A stretch of DNA of 64,000 bases. Origin: Kalmusia sp. IMI 367209. Taxonomy: Eukaryota > Ascomycota > Dothideomycetes > Pleosporales > Didymosphaeriaceae. Both the position numbers and the translations under genes were made by a program. Location of the stretch: assembly GCA_027946365.1 (NCBI GenBank), contig JAPEUQ010000008.1, positions 1,488,001 to 1,552,000 of the forward strand, in the 5' to 3' direction. Positions 23,251 to 35,300 of this stretch are shown in pieces (the stretch's first letter is position 1; every line of letters begins with the position of its first letter). The notes under the pieces were generated by a model. That model was not told the DNA's origin, ran no database searches, and saw nothing but the letters and a program-made list of their open reading frames with translations.

Positions 23251-24096
23251 ATGTCTTCCAATAAGATCACCAAAGTGCATTCTAACCGCCTCCCCGCCCC
23301 CGCCCTCTTCGTCGGTCCACCCTCTCATAATGCCTCTGCTACGTCTCTTCTCCCAGGCACCGCAACCGATAAACCCTCTCGAGTTCCCTTAACCCGACAA
23401 CGCTCCGTTCTATCCCCCGACGGGAAGCGACTCCCCCCACCAACAACATCCGCATCCAACTACGATGGCGACCCTCTTAGTCTCACGTCCTCGAACCCGA
23501 ACGCACCCTTCATTCGCCACCAAAAGCAACAAAGTGCCGCTGCAGACGCCGAAGCATCATCACGTGCAGAAGCAATATGGGCGGAGATGCAGAACACGCT
23601 CGAGGAGGTGGAATTGAGCGCCATCAAGGGACCTGGGATGACTGTCTTTGGTAATGAGCATAGCCGCGCACTAGAAGACCTTCGCAGAGCGCAAATCGAC
23701 CTCGCGAAAGCATGGGCACGCTCTGAAGCAGAAGAGTTGGACCAGTCCTCTGAAGAGCGCAGATCTGCTGCCGATACCAATGCAGCCGACCTCCTCGGCA
23801 TTCCAGAGCGATCAATAGAAAAACTGGGTGCAAATTCGCCGAACAGCGGAAACAATCTTGGCGGCACGTTTGAAAAGAGTAAGCTGGAAGAGGAGACGGA
23901 AAAAGACATCGAGCTCAGTAGGAGGAGGAGAGAGGCGAACGATCGCTATTTCGAGAAGGTGAATAGAGGGGTCTTGGAGGTGGTGAATAAGTTGGAGGAC
24001 GTTGCGCGAGCGATGAAGAGTGTGGAGACTGAAAGCAAAGAAATATGGCGGGATGGAGAGAGTGCGGAGATAGCAAGTGTGACTACGGTAGAATGA
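23251..24096 (+). CDS. Conserved-looking unknown protein, helical C-terminus
   Basis: A single exon of 281 aa. Residues 1-95 are disordered and Ser/Pro-rich (RLPAPALFVGPPSHNASATS; LTRQRSVLSPDGKRLPPP). Residues 100-165 form a charged helix (EAIWAEMQNTLEEVELSAIK; ALEDLRRAQIDLAKAWARSE). A linker is followed by a long coiled-coil-like helix at 215-270 (EETEKDIELSRRRREANDRY; VNKLEDVARAMKSVETESKE). No known domain was recognised. The build, a disordered head and coiled-coil tail, suggests a subunit of a structural or trafficking complex, for example of a BLOC type. That is a guess. The ATG is the first in the frame, and the frame shows normal coding bias. Confidence 0.6.
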   Translation: MSSNKITKVHSNRLPAPALFVGPPSHNASATSLLPGTATDKPSRVPLTRQRSVLSPDGKRLPPPTTSASNYDGDPLSLTSSNPNAPFIRHQKQQSAAADAEASSRAEAIWAEMQNTLEEVELSAIKGPGMTVFGNEHSRALEDLRRAQIDLAKAWARSEAEELDQSSEERRSAADTNAADLLGIPERSIEKLGANSPNSGNNLGGTFEKSKLEEETEKDIELSRRRREANDRYFEKVNRGVLEVVNKLEDVARAMKSVETESKEIWRDGESAEIASVTTVE

Positions 24097-24457
24097 GGCA
24101 TCACTTTAGGCTCTGAAGAGTTAAAGTGGAAACTAGTATGGTATTTTATGAGGCTCGAACGTATTCGAGCTGCCTGCACGACGGCATAAGCGTCCTACGA
24201 TGCGCTTCAATGATCGAAATACGACGGTCCAGCAAGACGAAGCTTAGCAGAAAGCCTGTTGATCGTGTAAGTGATACAGTGCCTGAATTTATGAGGAAGC
24301 GTGGAACATATTGCTGCGCCAAGCAAGATTCGCACACGAAATTTGGGTTTAGCATTGTCGTCGGGAACAATGGCAATTGTTTGATTAGAATCAATTGATT
24401 CCTATCTGTTCTTACACTCTGTTCACATCGCAGCTTACATACCTCCACATAATCATC
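24097..24457. other. Intergenic between convergent genes
   Basis: 3' flanks of the unknown protein and the MFS permease. Nothing else was seen. Confidence 0.45.
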
Positions 24458-25994
24458 TTAAAGCAAGTACCGGTAGTCTGGATTCAAATCACCTAGCTCC
24501 GTCTTCTCATACTCGGTCAAGCCTACATCTCTCGCGCTTTTTTCTCTGCTGCGGTTCGCCAGCTTGCACAAGATGAAGTAGGTCAAGCAGCTCAGCGCAC
24601 TCAATGCGACGAAAGCCAAACAGATCGAGTATCCAGGAATATACTTCGGCGCATCCCTCTTCAAGAACGCGTACACCGCGATAATACCACCAATATTTCC
24701 GAATCCGACCTGCCATGCGGATCCTATGGCGCGGCGATGGTGTCCGCCTAGATTCATGTTGAACCAACAAACAATGACGGGCATTGCTGTGTACGCTCCC
24801 ATAGCGACAAGGAACAGCGCGGCGTACTGCACTTCGCGGTGGTTGTGCACGGTAATCAGGATGCAGAAGCCTGTAATTGCCACACAAATCGGGAAGATGC
24901 AGAAAAGAAACCGGTGCTTCAAACGATCGGAAAACCACGCCACAATCATCGCGAACCCGAAAGCTGCTGCCCATGGCGGAACAGAATGCAACTGTGTCTG
25001 AATCGGGCTATATCCATAGCTCTGAATGATGGCAGGCGAGAAGTAGGCGTAACCATACGCGGGGACAATCAAACCGAAGTACATGAACCCGCCGACAATA
25101 ACCTTAATGTCTTTGAACACGCGGCCGACATCCGCAAGTTTGATCGGCCTCTCCCTCGCACTCTTTCCTTGATCAATCTGCAGCCTCGCCCGGACAAACG
25201 CGCGCTCATCTTCCGTTAGCCATTTGACTTCCTCAGGAAAGTTGGGTAGTAGGAAGAAGAAGAAAAATGAGACGACCATGGTGAGCACCCCTTCGAGGAT
25301 GAAGATCCAACGCCAACCACGGTACCCGCGCATGCCATCCATTTTCCCGATGGCGCTGGCGAGCAGCCCGCCGAATGCACCGGCCAGAGTGGTACTGCTG
25401 AAAAAGAAGGTGTACCGCTTTTGTGCTTCATGACGGCGGTACCACATGCCGATAAGGTAGAAGGCGCCTGGGAACATGCCGGTTTCGAAAACACCGAGGA
25501 AGAAGCGGGTTGCTAGGAGGCCGGAGTAGTTTTGAACGAGGCCTTGGAGCATAGTGACGAGGCCGAATCCGAACATACAGATTGAGAGCCATATCCTCGG
25601 CTTTAGCTTCTTGAGGATTATGTTTGAGGGGATCTCGAAAAGGATGTACGGAACAAAGAAGATGACAAGAGCGTTATTGTATTTGTTGTTATCCACGATG
25701 TTGAGTTCCTTGGAGAGACCGAAGACGTTGGCATTGGAGATGTTGACACGGTCCAGGAAGGCCAGTAGGTACATAATACAAAGGAATGGGACGACGTGCA
25801 AATCGATCTTAGTGACTAATTTGCTCTCCGTGGTGTGCGGAGGGCACACGACCATGTCTGGCGCGTCATCGTCGTAGTGAGGATCGTAAGGTGGCACCCC
25901 AGCATCGTCAGTCGAGGTGGTCTCCTCTACGATGTGTTAGCATAGAATCCAGTCGTTGATTGCTTCTTGGCTTACTCTCTTTGCGCGAGAACAT
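24458..25994 (-). CDS. MFS permease, Dal5/Tna1-type anion:cation symporter
   Basis: Exons 25994..25976 and 25926..24458 give 495 aa; the tiny first exon encodes MFSRKE. The in-frame GTG at 25897 is not the start, because the splice gives an ATG upstream with correct phase. About twelve membrane helices can be read. TM1 has VVPFLCIMYLLAFLDRVNIS, with the D-R-x-N-I-S/G signature of the allantoate/nicotinate permease family. TM4-5 has ATRFFLGVFETGMFPGAFYL, and the RGWRWIFILEGVLT motif follows the first half. These place it in the ACS family, whose members import small carboxylates or vitamins (allantoate, nicotinate, pantothenate, biotin precursors) with protons across the plasma membrane. The substrate cannot be told from sequence. 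The length is usual. Expression is likely nutrient-controlled, but no site was recognised. Confidence 0.88.
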
Positions 25995-27104
25995 TGTCCT
26001 GATTGTCTGGCACGTTGAGCTGCCCAATGCGGAGCTTTCCCACGCTTTTGAAGTAAGCTCGCCTGCTGATGAATGAAATAAGAAGCTTCCTCGGAGCTCG
26101 GATTCAAAGGGCAACGAAGTTCTTAAGGCCGACCTCGGTCGCTTGTTTTGCAAGGCCCTGGCGGCCGCCCCGCATCTGCTTACCGCTGTTGGGGTCAAGC
26201 TGCCGATACGATTCTTTGTTGGCTGGCCGATGTAACCCAGAGAGGCAGCTATCATCGTTCCCCAGACGCCCCCGCCAATCAAGCGGGCGGCGCAACACCT
26301 GTTCGACGACAGCCTCCATCGTTCCCGAGTCGTGCGGCGACCTGAGCGAACGTCACGCAGTCACTTTCTGACTCTGCCGATTGGCGTGTGATCTGGGTAT
26401 TACTTGGAGGCGTCGGAAGCAAACTGATGCTTCGGTAATAGGCCATGGTCGATTGAACCCCATGGAGACTTTGTGCGATCCTAGCGCCAGGTCGCCGTCA
26501 GCATCCTCCCCTTTCCGAGGATGCTACTTGTACATTAAAACAACGTGTGTAAGCGTACTGGCGCTCGACATGCTGGTACTCGTGCAGGCTTGCACCATGC
26601 CGATCGCCCCTCACCGGTCCGACCACCAGGATTTTTTTTCGCGTCGGATGCGCGACGGGATGATCAACGCCGGCTGTGGGTGTGGGCTTAGGTAATTAGC
26701 GTGACGCCCGTGCCAATTCGTTCATGGCAATGTACATGTCGCATTGCGTGAACGAAGCCTCAACAGCCTGGGCGTAGTAGTCGGCGGCGAGCACATCCGT
26801 GGTTACCACCCAGACAACCACAGGCTGATGTCAAGATGGCTCCGAGCCGGCAAATGCGGCGGATATATTTCTCGCTTAGTCAAGGTCTTCCGGAACCAAA
26901 GCGGGAGCCAAGTCTCAGACCTGCAACTCCAAAACCAACGTCCCTCACTTAGCCTCTCTTTCTCCCCGCCGACCAGTCCCTTTCCCCTTGTCGCCAACGC
27001 CTTGCTGCTCGGAATCCTCTATGCTGCTGCCGCCGATCTCCCCGGAAGTGTTCTGTCGCCCGTTTCTTTCAACTGTCTCTCAGCGGCTGGCCTGCTGACC
27101 AGAA
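25995..27104. other. Intergenic, promoter region of two divergent genes
   Basis: 1.1 kb between the divergent starts of the MFS permease and the repeat-tailed protein. Several GC-rich frames occur on both strands without motif. The last 150 bases before 27105 are CT-rich. I see no gene. Confidence 0.4.
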
Positions 27105-28991
27105 ATGGTTAATACCAAGGATTTCGCATTCAAAGTCAACAAGCAGACTCCAGCAAACGAGCCACAACCCCAAGCTTATGGCACGGTCATCGACTGTCGT
27201 CCGGGTGTTAAAAAGCGGAGCGTGAGAGGCGACAAAGAAGTCACATCCCGACGAATACGGCTGACAAGAATTTCGTATCCGGATGGTCTGAACAAGAAGC
27301 GAAAATGGGACCCCAAAGATTTGAAAGATGGCGAAAATGGTGATTCCGAGGTGGAGAAAGAGATGAGGGTCCCACCAACGGGTACAGCCTCACAAGACTC
27401 GACCGGACGACCGGTTCTTTTGCGGAAGCCACAACTGGCGATGCCTACCAAATTTCGCAGAGGCACAGTTTTGAAAAAGAACGTAGATTTGGACAGCTGG
27501 TTCACGATCTTACGGTTCTCGGACCCGGCGCAATTGCTCGAGATGCGTGCCAAGATAGCTTTGTGTTACCGTTTCCTGAGAGATAATCCTATGCTTTGGA
27601 AGCATAGCAGGAACTTCTTCTACGATGACACTCTCCCGGATCCCCCTTCAGAGCTGACCGAATTCCAATATGCTCATCTGCGACACGGACATGGATGCAT
27701 GAGCTGCCACACAAAATCAACTCGCAAGACATACTGGGCATTTCTCCGCCGATGGTGCAAAACTTGTCTACATGCCAAAACAATCAAAGAACAAGACGTT
27801 GTGGTACATTTCCAGGGTGTAAACGAAGAGCACTATCTAGATCTTCTCAAGTGCCTCCCAGTCGGGGTTTTCGACTCATGGGAAAACTTCGTAGGCGCCG
27901 GTCCTGGGCAAACACACTCTTTGAAGAATGTCTATCTTCTCCGGGACGTGGAGCAACTTGTGGCTGATTATAAAAGAGAACGCGCGGAGAACCCTGCTAC
28001 GTGGCACGCTGAGAGCAGAGTCTGGATGAGCCAGAAAGAGATGGTCCAGCAGGAACGCTATAACTTTGCACGCAAGATGGAACTTTGGGAAGAACAAGCT
28101 CGCCAATCCAGATCGTCCGATTTTAACGAGAAGAAAGCGGCACGCAAGAAGTACTTCAAGGAAAAAGCTGCCGAGCTGATTCCTCCAATCACTGGGAAAG
28201 CGTTGGATAGTTGTCCTTCGTATCGGCGGGCCATCGTTATCCCCAAGATGCCGAACATGCTCTCTTGGTCTCAGCTCAAGCCGAAACTAGAAAGGGAAGC
28301 AGCAACCCTAAGGGCTTCCCAAGGTGTACCTCCGGTTTTTCAAAGCGTATCTCATCAAAGTGCACCTTCAGCTTTCCAGAGTGTACCTTATCAAGGTGTA
28401 CCTACGGCTTTTCAAAGTATGCCTCATCAAAGTATACCTCCGGCTTTCCAAAATGTATCTCATCAAAGTATACCTCCGGCTTTCCATAGTGTACCTCATC
28501 AAAGTATACCACTGGGTTTCCATAATGTACCTCATCAAAGTATACCTCCGGCTTTTCAAAGTGTACTTCAGCAAAATGTGCCACCGGCTTCTCAAAGTAT
28601 ACCTCCAACTTTTCAAAGTATACCACCGGCTTCTCAAAGTACATCTTTAGCTTCCCGAAGTACATCTCCGGCTTCTCAAAGTGTACATCCAGCTTCTCGA
28701 AGCATATCTCCAGCTTTATCAAATGTACATGCGGCTTCTCGAAGCGTATCTCCGTCTTTACAAAGTGTACATCCAGCTTCCCGAAGCGTATCTCCAGCTT
28801 CTCAGAGTATACCTCCAGCTTCCCGAAGTATATCTCTGGCTTCTCGAAGTGTATCTCCCGCTTTTCAAAGTGTACCCCCGGATCAACGCCACCTACCTGA
28901 TCCCACGCTCCGAGCTAGCGTCTCAAATCAGCACCATCTACCCTTCTTCGCCCCATGTAGGACTGTCATGCCGGATACTGACCTCTTCTAA
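27105..28991 (+). CDS. F-box-like Cys-motif protein with long tandem-repeat tail
   Basis: A single intronless exon of 628 aa. Residues 120-240 resemble fungal F-box-type proteins. They have LEMRAKIALCYRFLRDNPML, LPDPPSELTEFQYAHL and then GHGCMSCHTKSTRKTYWAFL followed by RRWCKTCLHAK. The two CxxC pairs probably bind zinc. A long charged helical part follows (280-400). From about residue 405 to 595 the protein is almost only tandem repeats. First come about seven 12-residue units like FQSVPHQSIPPA, then about fifteen 7-residue units like RSVSPAS or QSIPPAS. F-box proteins recruit substrates to SCF ubiquitin ligases. That role is inferred, as no canonical Skp1-binding LPxEll helix is obvious. 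The repeats look like recent slippage expansions and are probably variable between strains. Confidence 0.7.
   Translation: MVNTKDFAFKVNKQTPANEPQPQAYGTVIDCRPGVKKRSVRGDKEVTSRRIRLTRISYPDGLNKKRKWDPKDLKDGENGDSEVEKEMRVPPTGTASQDSTGRPVLLRKPQLAMPTKFRRGTVLKKNVDLDSWFTILRFSDPAQLLEMRAKIALCYRFLRDNPMLWKHSRNFFYDDTLPDPPSELTEFQYAHLRHGHGCMSCHTKSTRKTYWAFLRRWCKTCLHAKTIKEQDVVVHFQGVNEEHYLDLLKCLPVGVFDSWENFVGAGPGQTHSLKNVYLLRDVEQLVADYKRERAENPATWHAESRVWMSQKEMVQQERYNFARKMELWEEQARQSRSSDFNEKKAARKKYFKEKAAELIPPITGKALDSCPSYRRAIVIPKMPNMLSWSQLKPKLEREAATLRASQGVPPVFQSVSHQSAPSAFQSVPYQGVPTAFQSMPHQSIPPAFQNVSHQSIPPAFHSVPHQSIPLGFHNVPHQSIPPAFQSVLQQNVPPASQSIPPTFQSIPPASQSTSLASRSTSPASQSVHPASRSISPALSNVHAASRSVSPSLQSVHPASRSVSPASQSIPPASRSISLASRSVSPAFQSVPPDQRHLPDPTLRASVSNQHHLPFFAPCRTVMPDTDLF
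28318..28890 (+). repeat. Coding tandem repeats, 36-bp then 21-bp units
   Basis: 36-bp units (consensus start TCATCAAAGTATACCTCCGG) repeat about seven times to about 28590, then shift to 21-bp units (TCTCCGGCTTCTCGAAGTGT type) to about 28890. Period lengths are multiples of three, so the frame is kept. The reverse strand is also open through the array because of the low-complexity composition. Confidence 0.85.
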
Positions 28992-30215
28992 TTCAACATT
29001 TACGAGGCACGAGCACTTCACGAATTTCATGATGACCTTATACACATACCACTTTCTGGGTTCATAGTATGGGAGTTCGGAACAGTATGTTGGTTATGTT
29101 TTGGTTATGTTTTGGTTACAATGCACATCTCTCTCTATATTGTCTTATTTACTTGCATCTAATGGCACATGATGGGGACACATCGTACGAAGTGACATAT
29201 TCTAGCGCCATGCACATAGACGCACGATGATCATTTTGGATATTTTCTGCATCCTTTCTGTAATTATTTCGAATGAATGATAATACTTCCATCCATCGCA
29301 GCTAAGCATATTTTACGAGCTGCGATGGGTAGCCTAAATTAAATTACATTCACACAAGCCGGATCCATCCAACTCTTTGCTAATACAGGCACCGTGATAC
29401 GCCGCCTGCGCTACACAGCATTCGGCCCACTTGCCGCGAATGTGGGCCCTCTGCTGATGCCGCTTGACAAACGATGCCGCAACCAAAGGACCCGATTACA
29501 CCATCAGCCAACGTCTAGATCATGCAATACTCGTACTCAACAGATGGTAGCACCGTGAAGGAATTCAACAAGCTTTTGTAGATGCACACAGAAGATGCTT
29601 CGAGGCGCTTGCATCTGCCCCTCATTCCATCCGTGGGTGTTCGTCGATCCAGAAGCCTGCAGCCAATCACAGGCCGCGGAAGTAAGGTGACAATGAGGGG
29701 AATCGCATGTGAGGCTCTGCGCAACCCTGAGTTCCCGAATAAAGCTCTCCTCACCTGCCGCCGACGTGCCGTCTCATGTCAACGCCGCCGGCCGGCAACG
29801 CCTCCCTACCTCTACAGGACAAATGACGGAACATTCGGCGATTTGAGACAAGGACCTGTCATCACAACGGGATTAGATGAGCAACACGGTTCTAGAAGAT
29901 GGTTACGCGGAGAGAAGCTGATTGGACCGGCAGCGCGTGTCAGGGCAGCTTGGGACCCACATCGATAACGTGCCGGCTGGCTTTTTAGGGAAGACGATGG
30001 AATTTTGGTCGTGTTTGCCGCTCCGAATTGGTGTATTAAATACCGTTGATATCCCTCCGTCGCCCCGGCTTCGTTTGCTTCTTTCGTCCACCGACTTTCG
30101 CTGCCAATTGAGCTTGCGAAGCGACAACAGCCGACGACCGCGCCTGGCCTTCCTTATCGCGAGAGACATCACGACATAATCAGAGGTACCCGAGGCGAGA
30201 CAGTAGTCCACGGCC
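28992..30215. promoter_or_regulatory. Intergenic with promoter of cytochrome c peroxidase
   Basis: The left part is AT-rich 3' flank with a short TTGGTTATGTTT repeat at about 29090-29120. On the right, CCAAT at 29663 and ATTGG (CCAAT reversed) at 29921 lie 550 and 290 bp upstream of CCP1. Yeast CCP1 is HAP-regulated, so a CCAAT-binding complex is plausible here. Two sites by eye are weak evidence. No gene was seen. Confidence 0.3.
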
Positions 30216-31400
30216 ATGGCATCTGCTTCGCGAAGCTTTACCCGCGCTCTGCGCACCGCCGTTCCCTCCATCCGCTCCACCTCGACACGCTCCGCTCGCT
30301 TCGTTGCGCCTCAACAAGCCTTCCGCCAGCAGTACCAGCGCCGCGGTTACGCTTCCGAGGAGTCACAGGCGGATAAGTACGAGGGCAACCCGAAGGGTCT
30401 CATCTACGGTGCGGGTGTATTGTTTGCCAGCGCCATAGGATATGGCCTCTATACACAAAAGCCCGAATGGTTCGGTCAGCCACAGAAGGCGTCCGCTGTC
30501 TTCACCCCCAGGTTCGAGGACTATCAGGACGTGTACAACGTAATTGCGAAGAGGCTCGAAGAGCACGATGACTACGACGATGGCAGCTATGGACCTGTGC
30601 TGCTGCGGTTAGCATGGCACGCATCAGGAACGTAAGTACACCCAGTCCGGATTCCAACGGCGGATCCGCAGATGCTGACTGTTTCCAGCTATGACAAGGA
30701 GACTGGCACGGGCGGTAGCAATGGCGCAACCATGCGCTTCGCCCCTGAAGGAGACCACGGTGCCAACGCTGGCCTAAAAGCCGCCCGCGACTTCGTTGAG
30801 CCCGTCAAGGAGCAATTCCCCTGGATCACCTACTCGGACCTGTGGATCCTCGCGGGTGTGTGCGCCATCCAAGAGATGCAGGGTCCCAAAATTCCGTATC
30901 GCGCTGGCCGAGCAGACCGTGACGTCTCTTTCTGCACGCCTGATGGTCGCCTGCCCGACGCCTCCAAAGATCGCAGCCACATCCGCGCCATCTTCGGCCG
31001 CATGGGTTTCTCAGACAAGGAGATGGTTGCCCTATCCGGCGCGCACGCTCTCGGACGCTGCCACACTGACCGCTCTGGATTTGATGGCCCGTGGACCTTC
31101 AGCCCTACTACCCTGACCAACGACTACTTCAAGCTGCTGCTCGAGGAGAAGTGGACGTACAAGAAGTGGAACGGACCCAAGCAGTTCGAGGACGTCAAGA
31201 CCAAGTCTTTGATGATGCTGCCAACCGACATGGAGATCATCAAGGATAAGAGCTTCCGGTCGTACGCCGACAAGTACGCCAAGGACAACGATGCGTTCTT
31301 CAAGGACTTCTCCGAGGCAGTGACGACGCTGTTCGAACTCGGTGTGCCGTTCACGCAGCCCGAGGACCAGCGGTGGGTCTTCAAGAGTTCGTTCGACTAA
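30216..31400 (+). CDS. CCP1: Mitochondrial cytochrome c peroxidase
   Basis: Exons 30216..30631 and 30689..31400, with a GTAAGT-to-TTCCAG intron, give 375 aa. This haem peroxidase reduces H2O2 in the mitochondrial intermembrane space with electrons from cytochrome c. The presequence is bipartite, as in yeast: an Arg/Ser-rich targeting part (1-48) and a sorting helix ([19 protein letters not shown]). The distal haem side is [14 protein letters not shown], with catalytic Arg, Trp and His. The proximal side is [16 protein letters not shown], whose His binds the iron. [17 protein letters not shown] holds the Trp that carries the compound I radical in yeast CCP (Trp191). [15 protein letters not shown] completes the class I peroxidase pattern. 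Having Trp both distal and proximal, plus the presequence, favours CCP over catalase-peroxidase. It is intact. Confidence 0.95.
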
Positions 31401-32349
31401 GCTTGCCCTTGTATTGGCTGAGGGTGGGATTGTATTCTGGGAGTATTAGGGAAGATATCCTACTAGACTGAACTTTAGAGCGACTAGACGCACGTGGGTT
31501 CACCACCTTTTTCTTTTGGACGCGTAGAGATTCAGGCCGATGTGGTTGTCGAAGTGCAATTTGCACCTTTCAATCCATGTACTTTATGTGTTTATTAGCT
31601 TTCCAATGATGGAGCGAGATCTGAAGCAGACAGCTCTCCGCAGGTTGGACTGGGACCTGCCCGTGCATGGTTCAATCTCTTGCTGTGGAGGCTACAATGG
31701 TAGCCATGCATATTCAGGGTCTACTTGGCTCGCGCCGGTGTAACCCACCCCAGCCTCCCTGCCTGCTGGCTCCGGCCTTCCATCTCTCAGCAGAGCGGAA
31801 ATGAAACCGCCGCTTCTTATCATTTAATTTTTCAGCTCCCGTGCCGTGCCTCTTGACGCCTCGCCATGGCTGGACTCGGGCGCAATGCTCCATCTGCTCA
31901 GCGGCAGCGGGGCGCGACGCCAAGCGGGCGGTTGCTCGGGGCAACTGTTGTTTACCGTGCGGCATGCGCAGCCGCGTATCGTGTGATTGCTGCGATTGGG
32001 ACTAGGCCGTGCCCGCTGCATTCCTGGGCGCCGCTCTGTGTTGCTGCCATTGGTCTACGCATCCTCTTCTGCTGGTTGCGGGCTTGTTCGGCGCCACCCT
32101 GGTGGTGCGTGTAACGGTGGCTGGACCTGTTTACAGACCCAACGACCCGCCTCCCTTCGCAACCGTGCATGAACTGCAGATCCACGATACCCCTCGTCTT
32201 CCTGCCAGTCTCCTTCCCAGAGTCGAGTCTACGTCAAGCTTTGTGCTACGCTGTCCCGCAAAACTTCGCAGCCCGCGTCTTCGATGGAGGGGATAGCAAG
32301 ATCCACGGGCTGAAGGTCCTCGACGATTGCCAACGACAAGTCCGCCACC
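31401..32349. other. Intergenic
   Basis: GC-rich right half with several overlapping frames, none with motif. It serves as promoter and leader of the kelch protein at 32350. Confidence 0.45.
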
Positions 32350-35300
32350 ATGCGCCGACCGACGACGCCGGCACCGGCCGCAGTCTCTTTGCGATTATGC
32401 GCCGTGTTGCCTATCGCCCTTCTATGGGCCACCCTCCTCGCAGGCACCGCCGCTCAGATGCCCTACAACCCGACGAGGATACTGCAAAACGGCTCTCTCG
32501 TCTACGTCTTTCAACCCTCGCCGCACTCGTCCTCCCAATTTGAACTGGGCGCCATCGACATCGGTTCCCGTGTCGATGCATCCAACTTACCGCTTACCAC
32601 TCTCTATCCTACATTACCCTTCCTCGACTCGAACGAGCAGCTACCATTCAACCCCATATCGGACAACGGAGGAAACATCACAGTCTACACCGGCGATTGC
32701 ACCTCGGGCGCGAGTGGGGGCAAAGTGTGGACTTTCATACCGGAAACGTCGGAGAAAAGTGGAAATGGAACCTGGAGGCAAGAAGACATGGCCTTCGCTC
32801 AAGCCGGCAAACATGTCTCTGACATGGGACCGAAATACCTAAGCGCTGGCATGTCATTCTCGGCAGTCGTCAACGGTGATGCCATGGACAGTGAGGCTTA
32901 CTTCTTCGGCGGAATGTGCCCTTCACAAGGCGGAAACAATGCTGATTGGCAATCAAATGCCAATTACTCAAACCACATGAGCATATTGCAGCCATCAGGG
33001 ACCACGCGACAGTCACTGAAATATACGCTGGATATATCCACAAGTCGGGGACCGCCAATTGCAGAGGCTGGTTTTACTTTGACCGGATTGTCACCAAGTT
33101 TCTCGAACCGCAGCGATGGCACCCAAACTCAGCAGCAAGACTTTGTTCTGATTGGAGGCCATACCAGCGCTGCCTTCATCAATACCTCACAAGTGGCACT
33201 ATTTTCGCTACCTCAGCAAGGATGGACATTCGTTCCTGTCAAACAACCAGACACCGCTCGCACTGATCTGGCCATTCGAACAGACGTCTCGGCAATCGAA
33301 TCCCGTTCTGGACATAGCGCTGTTCTCACTCCTGATGGCCAGCGCCTTATCGTCGTTGGTGGCTGGATAGGAGATGTCAATACGCCTGCAGACCCTCAAT
33401 TTGCTGTTCTGAACGTTGGCGACGGCTACGGTGGAGAGAGTGACTGGGAGTGGTCGGTACCATCTACAACCGGCTCAGGCCTGCCCAGTGGGTCAGGTAT
33501 CTATGGCCATGGTGCTGCCATGCTCCCCGGGGGAGTCATGATGATCATGGGTGGATACTCGATATCTGCACCTAATGCGAGGAGGCGCAGAACAGCATCT
33601 GTCGCGAACAAGCAGCCAATGTTCCTCAATGTTTCCTCGTACACCTGGACAACTGACTACTCGCCCCCACCGGATATTCAAAATGAGCAGCTAGCCAAGG
33701 GTGGCCCTCTCGCTACTACCGGTCAAAAAGCTGGACTAGGCGTAGGCTTGGGCATTGGTATGGCCGCTGTGCTTAGCTTGATGTGCTTCTACATATGGTA
33801 TACAAGGAAGTTGAAGCGACAACGTGAGTTTCGTGAGAGCCAATTACATGAAATGGCCTTGGGTGCGCACCGGTATAATTTGGCTCCAGACTATGACGGT
33901 CAAGGCAGTCAAGCGGAGTATATTCAAAGTTCAGAGGATTCGTACCTCTACCCTTCCGCTATCGCTCAGAGTACTTCGGGTTGGAGACGAACCAAACCCA
34001 ACGATGCGGAGAGAACTGGCCTTCTGGTGGAAATACCAAGCCCAACACGCGGGTTACGTCGTAGCTTGGGTGGTAAGGCTAATCACACTATGACTCGATA
34101 CGATGACAGGAGAATCAGAGGTTCGGGGCACATTCATCCTATCGATGAGGAAGAGGAGCAAGAACAGGAAGGGGCCAACGACAAAACACCACTAACATCG
34201 CAACCGGAAATGGCTGAGCGGTCATCACATGGAGGTCCGTCTATCTTAGACAATGCGCCTGTTTTGGATCCTTTTGTGGATCAACATCGTTTGAATAGGG
34301 ACGACGGCGCATTTCACTCAGCACCAACATCTCCGCTCCGAGAAGACCATGATGAAACACGAGACGACTTCAACAGCTGGCAAGCAGTCGCCAGCGCCCA
34401 TTTGCCACGTCATTCTACTCCTAGCCCTACCGGCCGCGTATCACCCACAAAGTCCTCCGAGCGCACCGGCTCGAATCTTAGTGAACGAAGTACACGGTCG
34501 AATCTTTCCTCGCATTCAGGTGCAGGAAGCCTCGGTCGCAGTGCGTCTATGCGCTCTGCTGCTATTCTCAACCATGCTGCAAATGCCAATCCGTTCAAAT
34601 CTCTAGATGCCAGCCCAACAACAGACACAGCGAATCGTGGTGGCGGCATGTGGCAAGCAACAACAGATCCTCGCACAAGGTCATTCACCAGTATACGGAG
34701 CACCGGGCGTCCCACAACAGCCAATGCAGATGCCGATTCGTTCTCAACTGCTCGATCCTCGTTCATGATTCTGCAGGCAGAAGGCGAGGCTCTGCTAGGT
34801 GGAAACCCGGAGCGAACAAGGCCCGGAACCTCATCAACCTCCAACGGCTCGAATAATCAATCGAACCGTGACACTGAGGGCACTGTGAGTCGTTCCGGTA
34901 CCGTCACTGCAGCTACGTCCGCGACGGAAGGATTTCCACGCAGACCAGGGGGCAGGGAGAGGCGCATGAGCTGGCTCGGAAGTGTAAGAAGAGCACTAGC
35001 ACGGTCAACCTCATCTGCAGATCGGACACAATCACTCACTGCCGCCACTATGCATTTCGAATCCTACAGTGACAACCCCGACCCAAAACCGGCCGAAGAA
35101 CCTTTGACTGCAGAGAACCGTAAATCGTTCCCCATCTCAGGGGCTCCACGTCGAGCTGCCTCAGACGCAAGCTTTTGGCGCAGTAAGAGAGGCAAACAGG
35201 ACTGGCTCGAAGAGGAAATGGACCCAAACGATCCGCGCGCAAAGTGGAAGCGAAATAGCGGTGACGACTGGGGTACACCAGAGGACGTCGCGCTTGCGGA

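Noticed and set aside
25995..26400. Overlapping GC-rich frames that might be an extra gene near the MFS permease
   Set aside because: The permease first exon (MFSRKE) accounts for the start. The other frames overlap on both strands and have no motif or splice signals.
28402..28722. Reverse-strand open frames through the tandem repeat
   Set aside because: They arise because the repeat unit lacks stops on the other strand. The plus-strand frame has a non-repeat N-terminal domain, so it is the coding one.
29582..29968. 128-codon plus-strand frame upstream of CCP1
   Set aside because: Arg-rich low-complexity translation without motif; it lies in the likely CCP1 promoter region.
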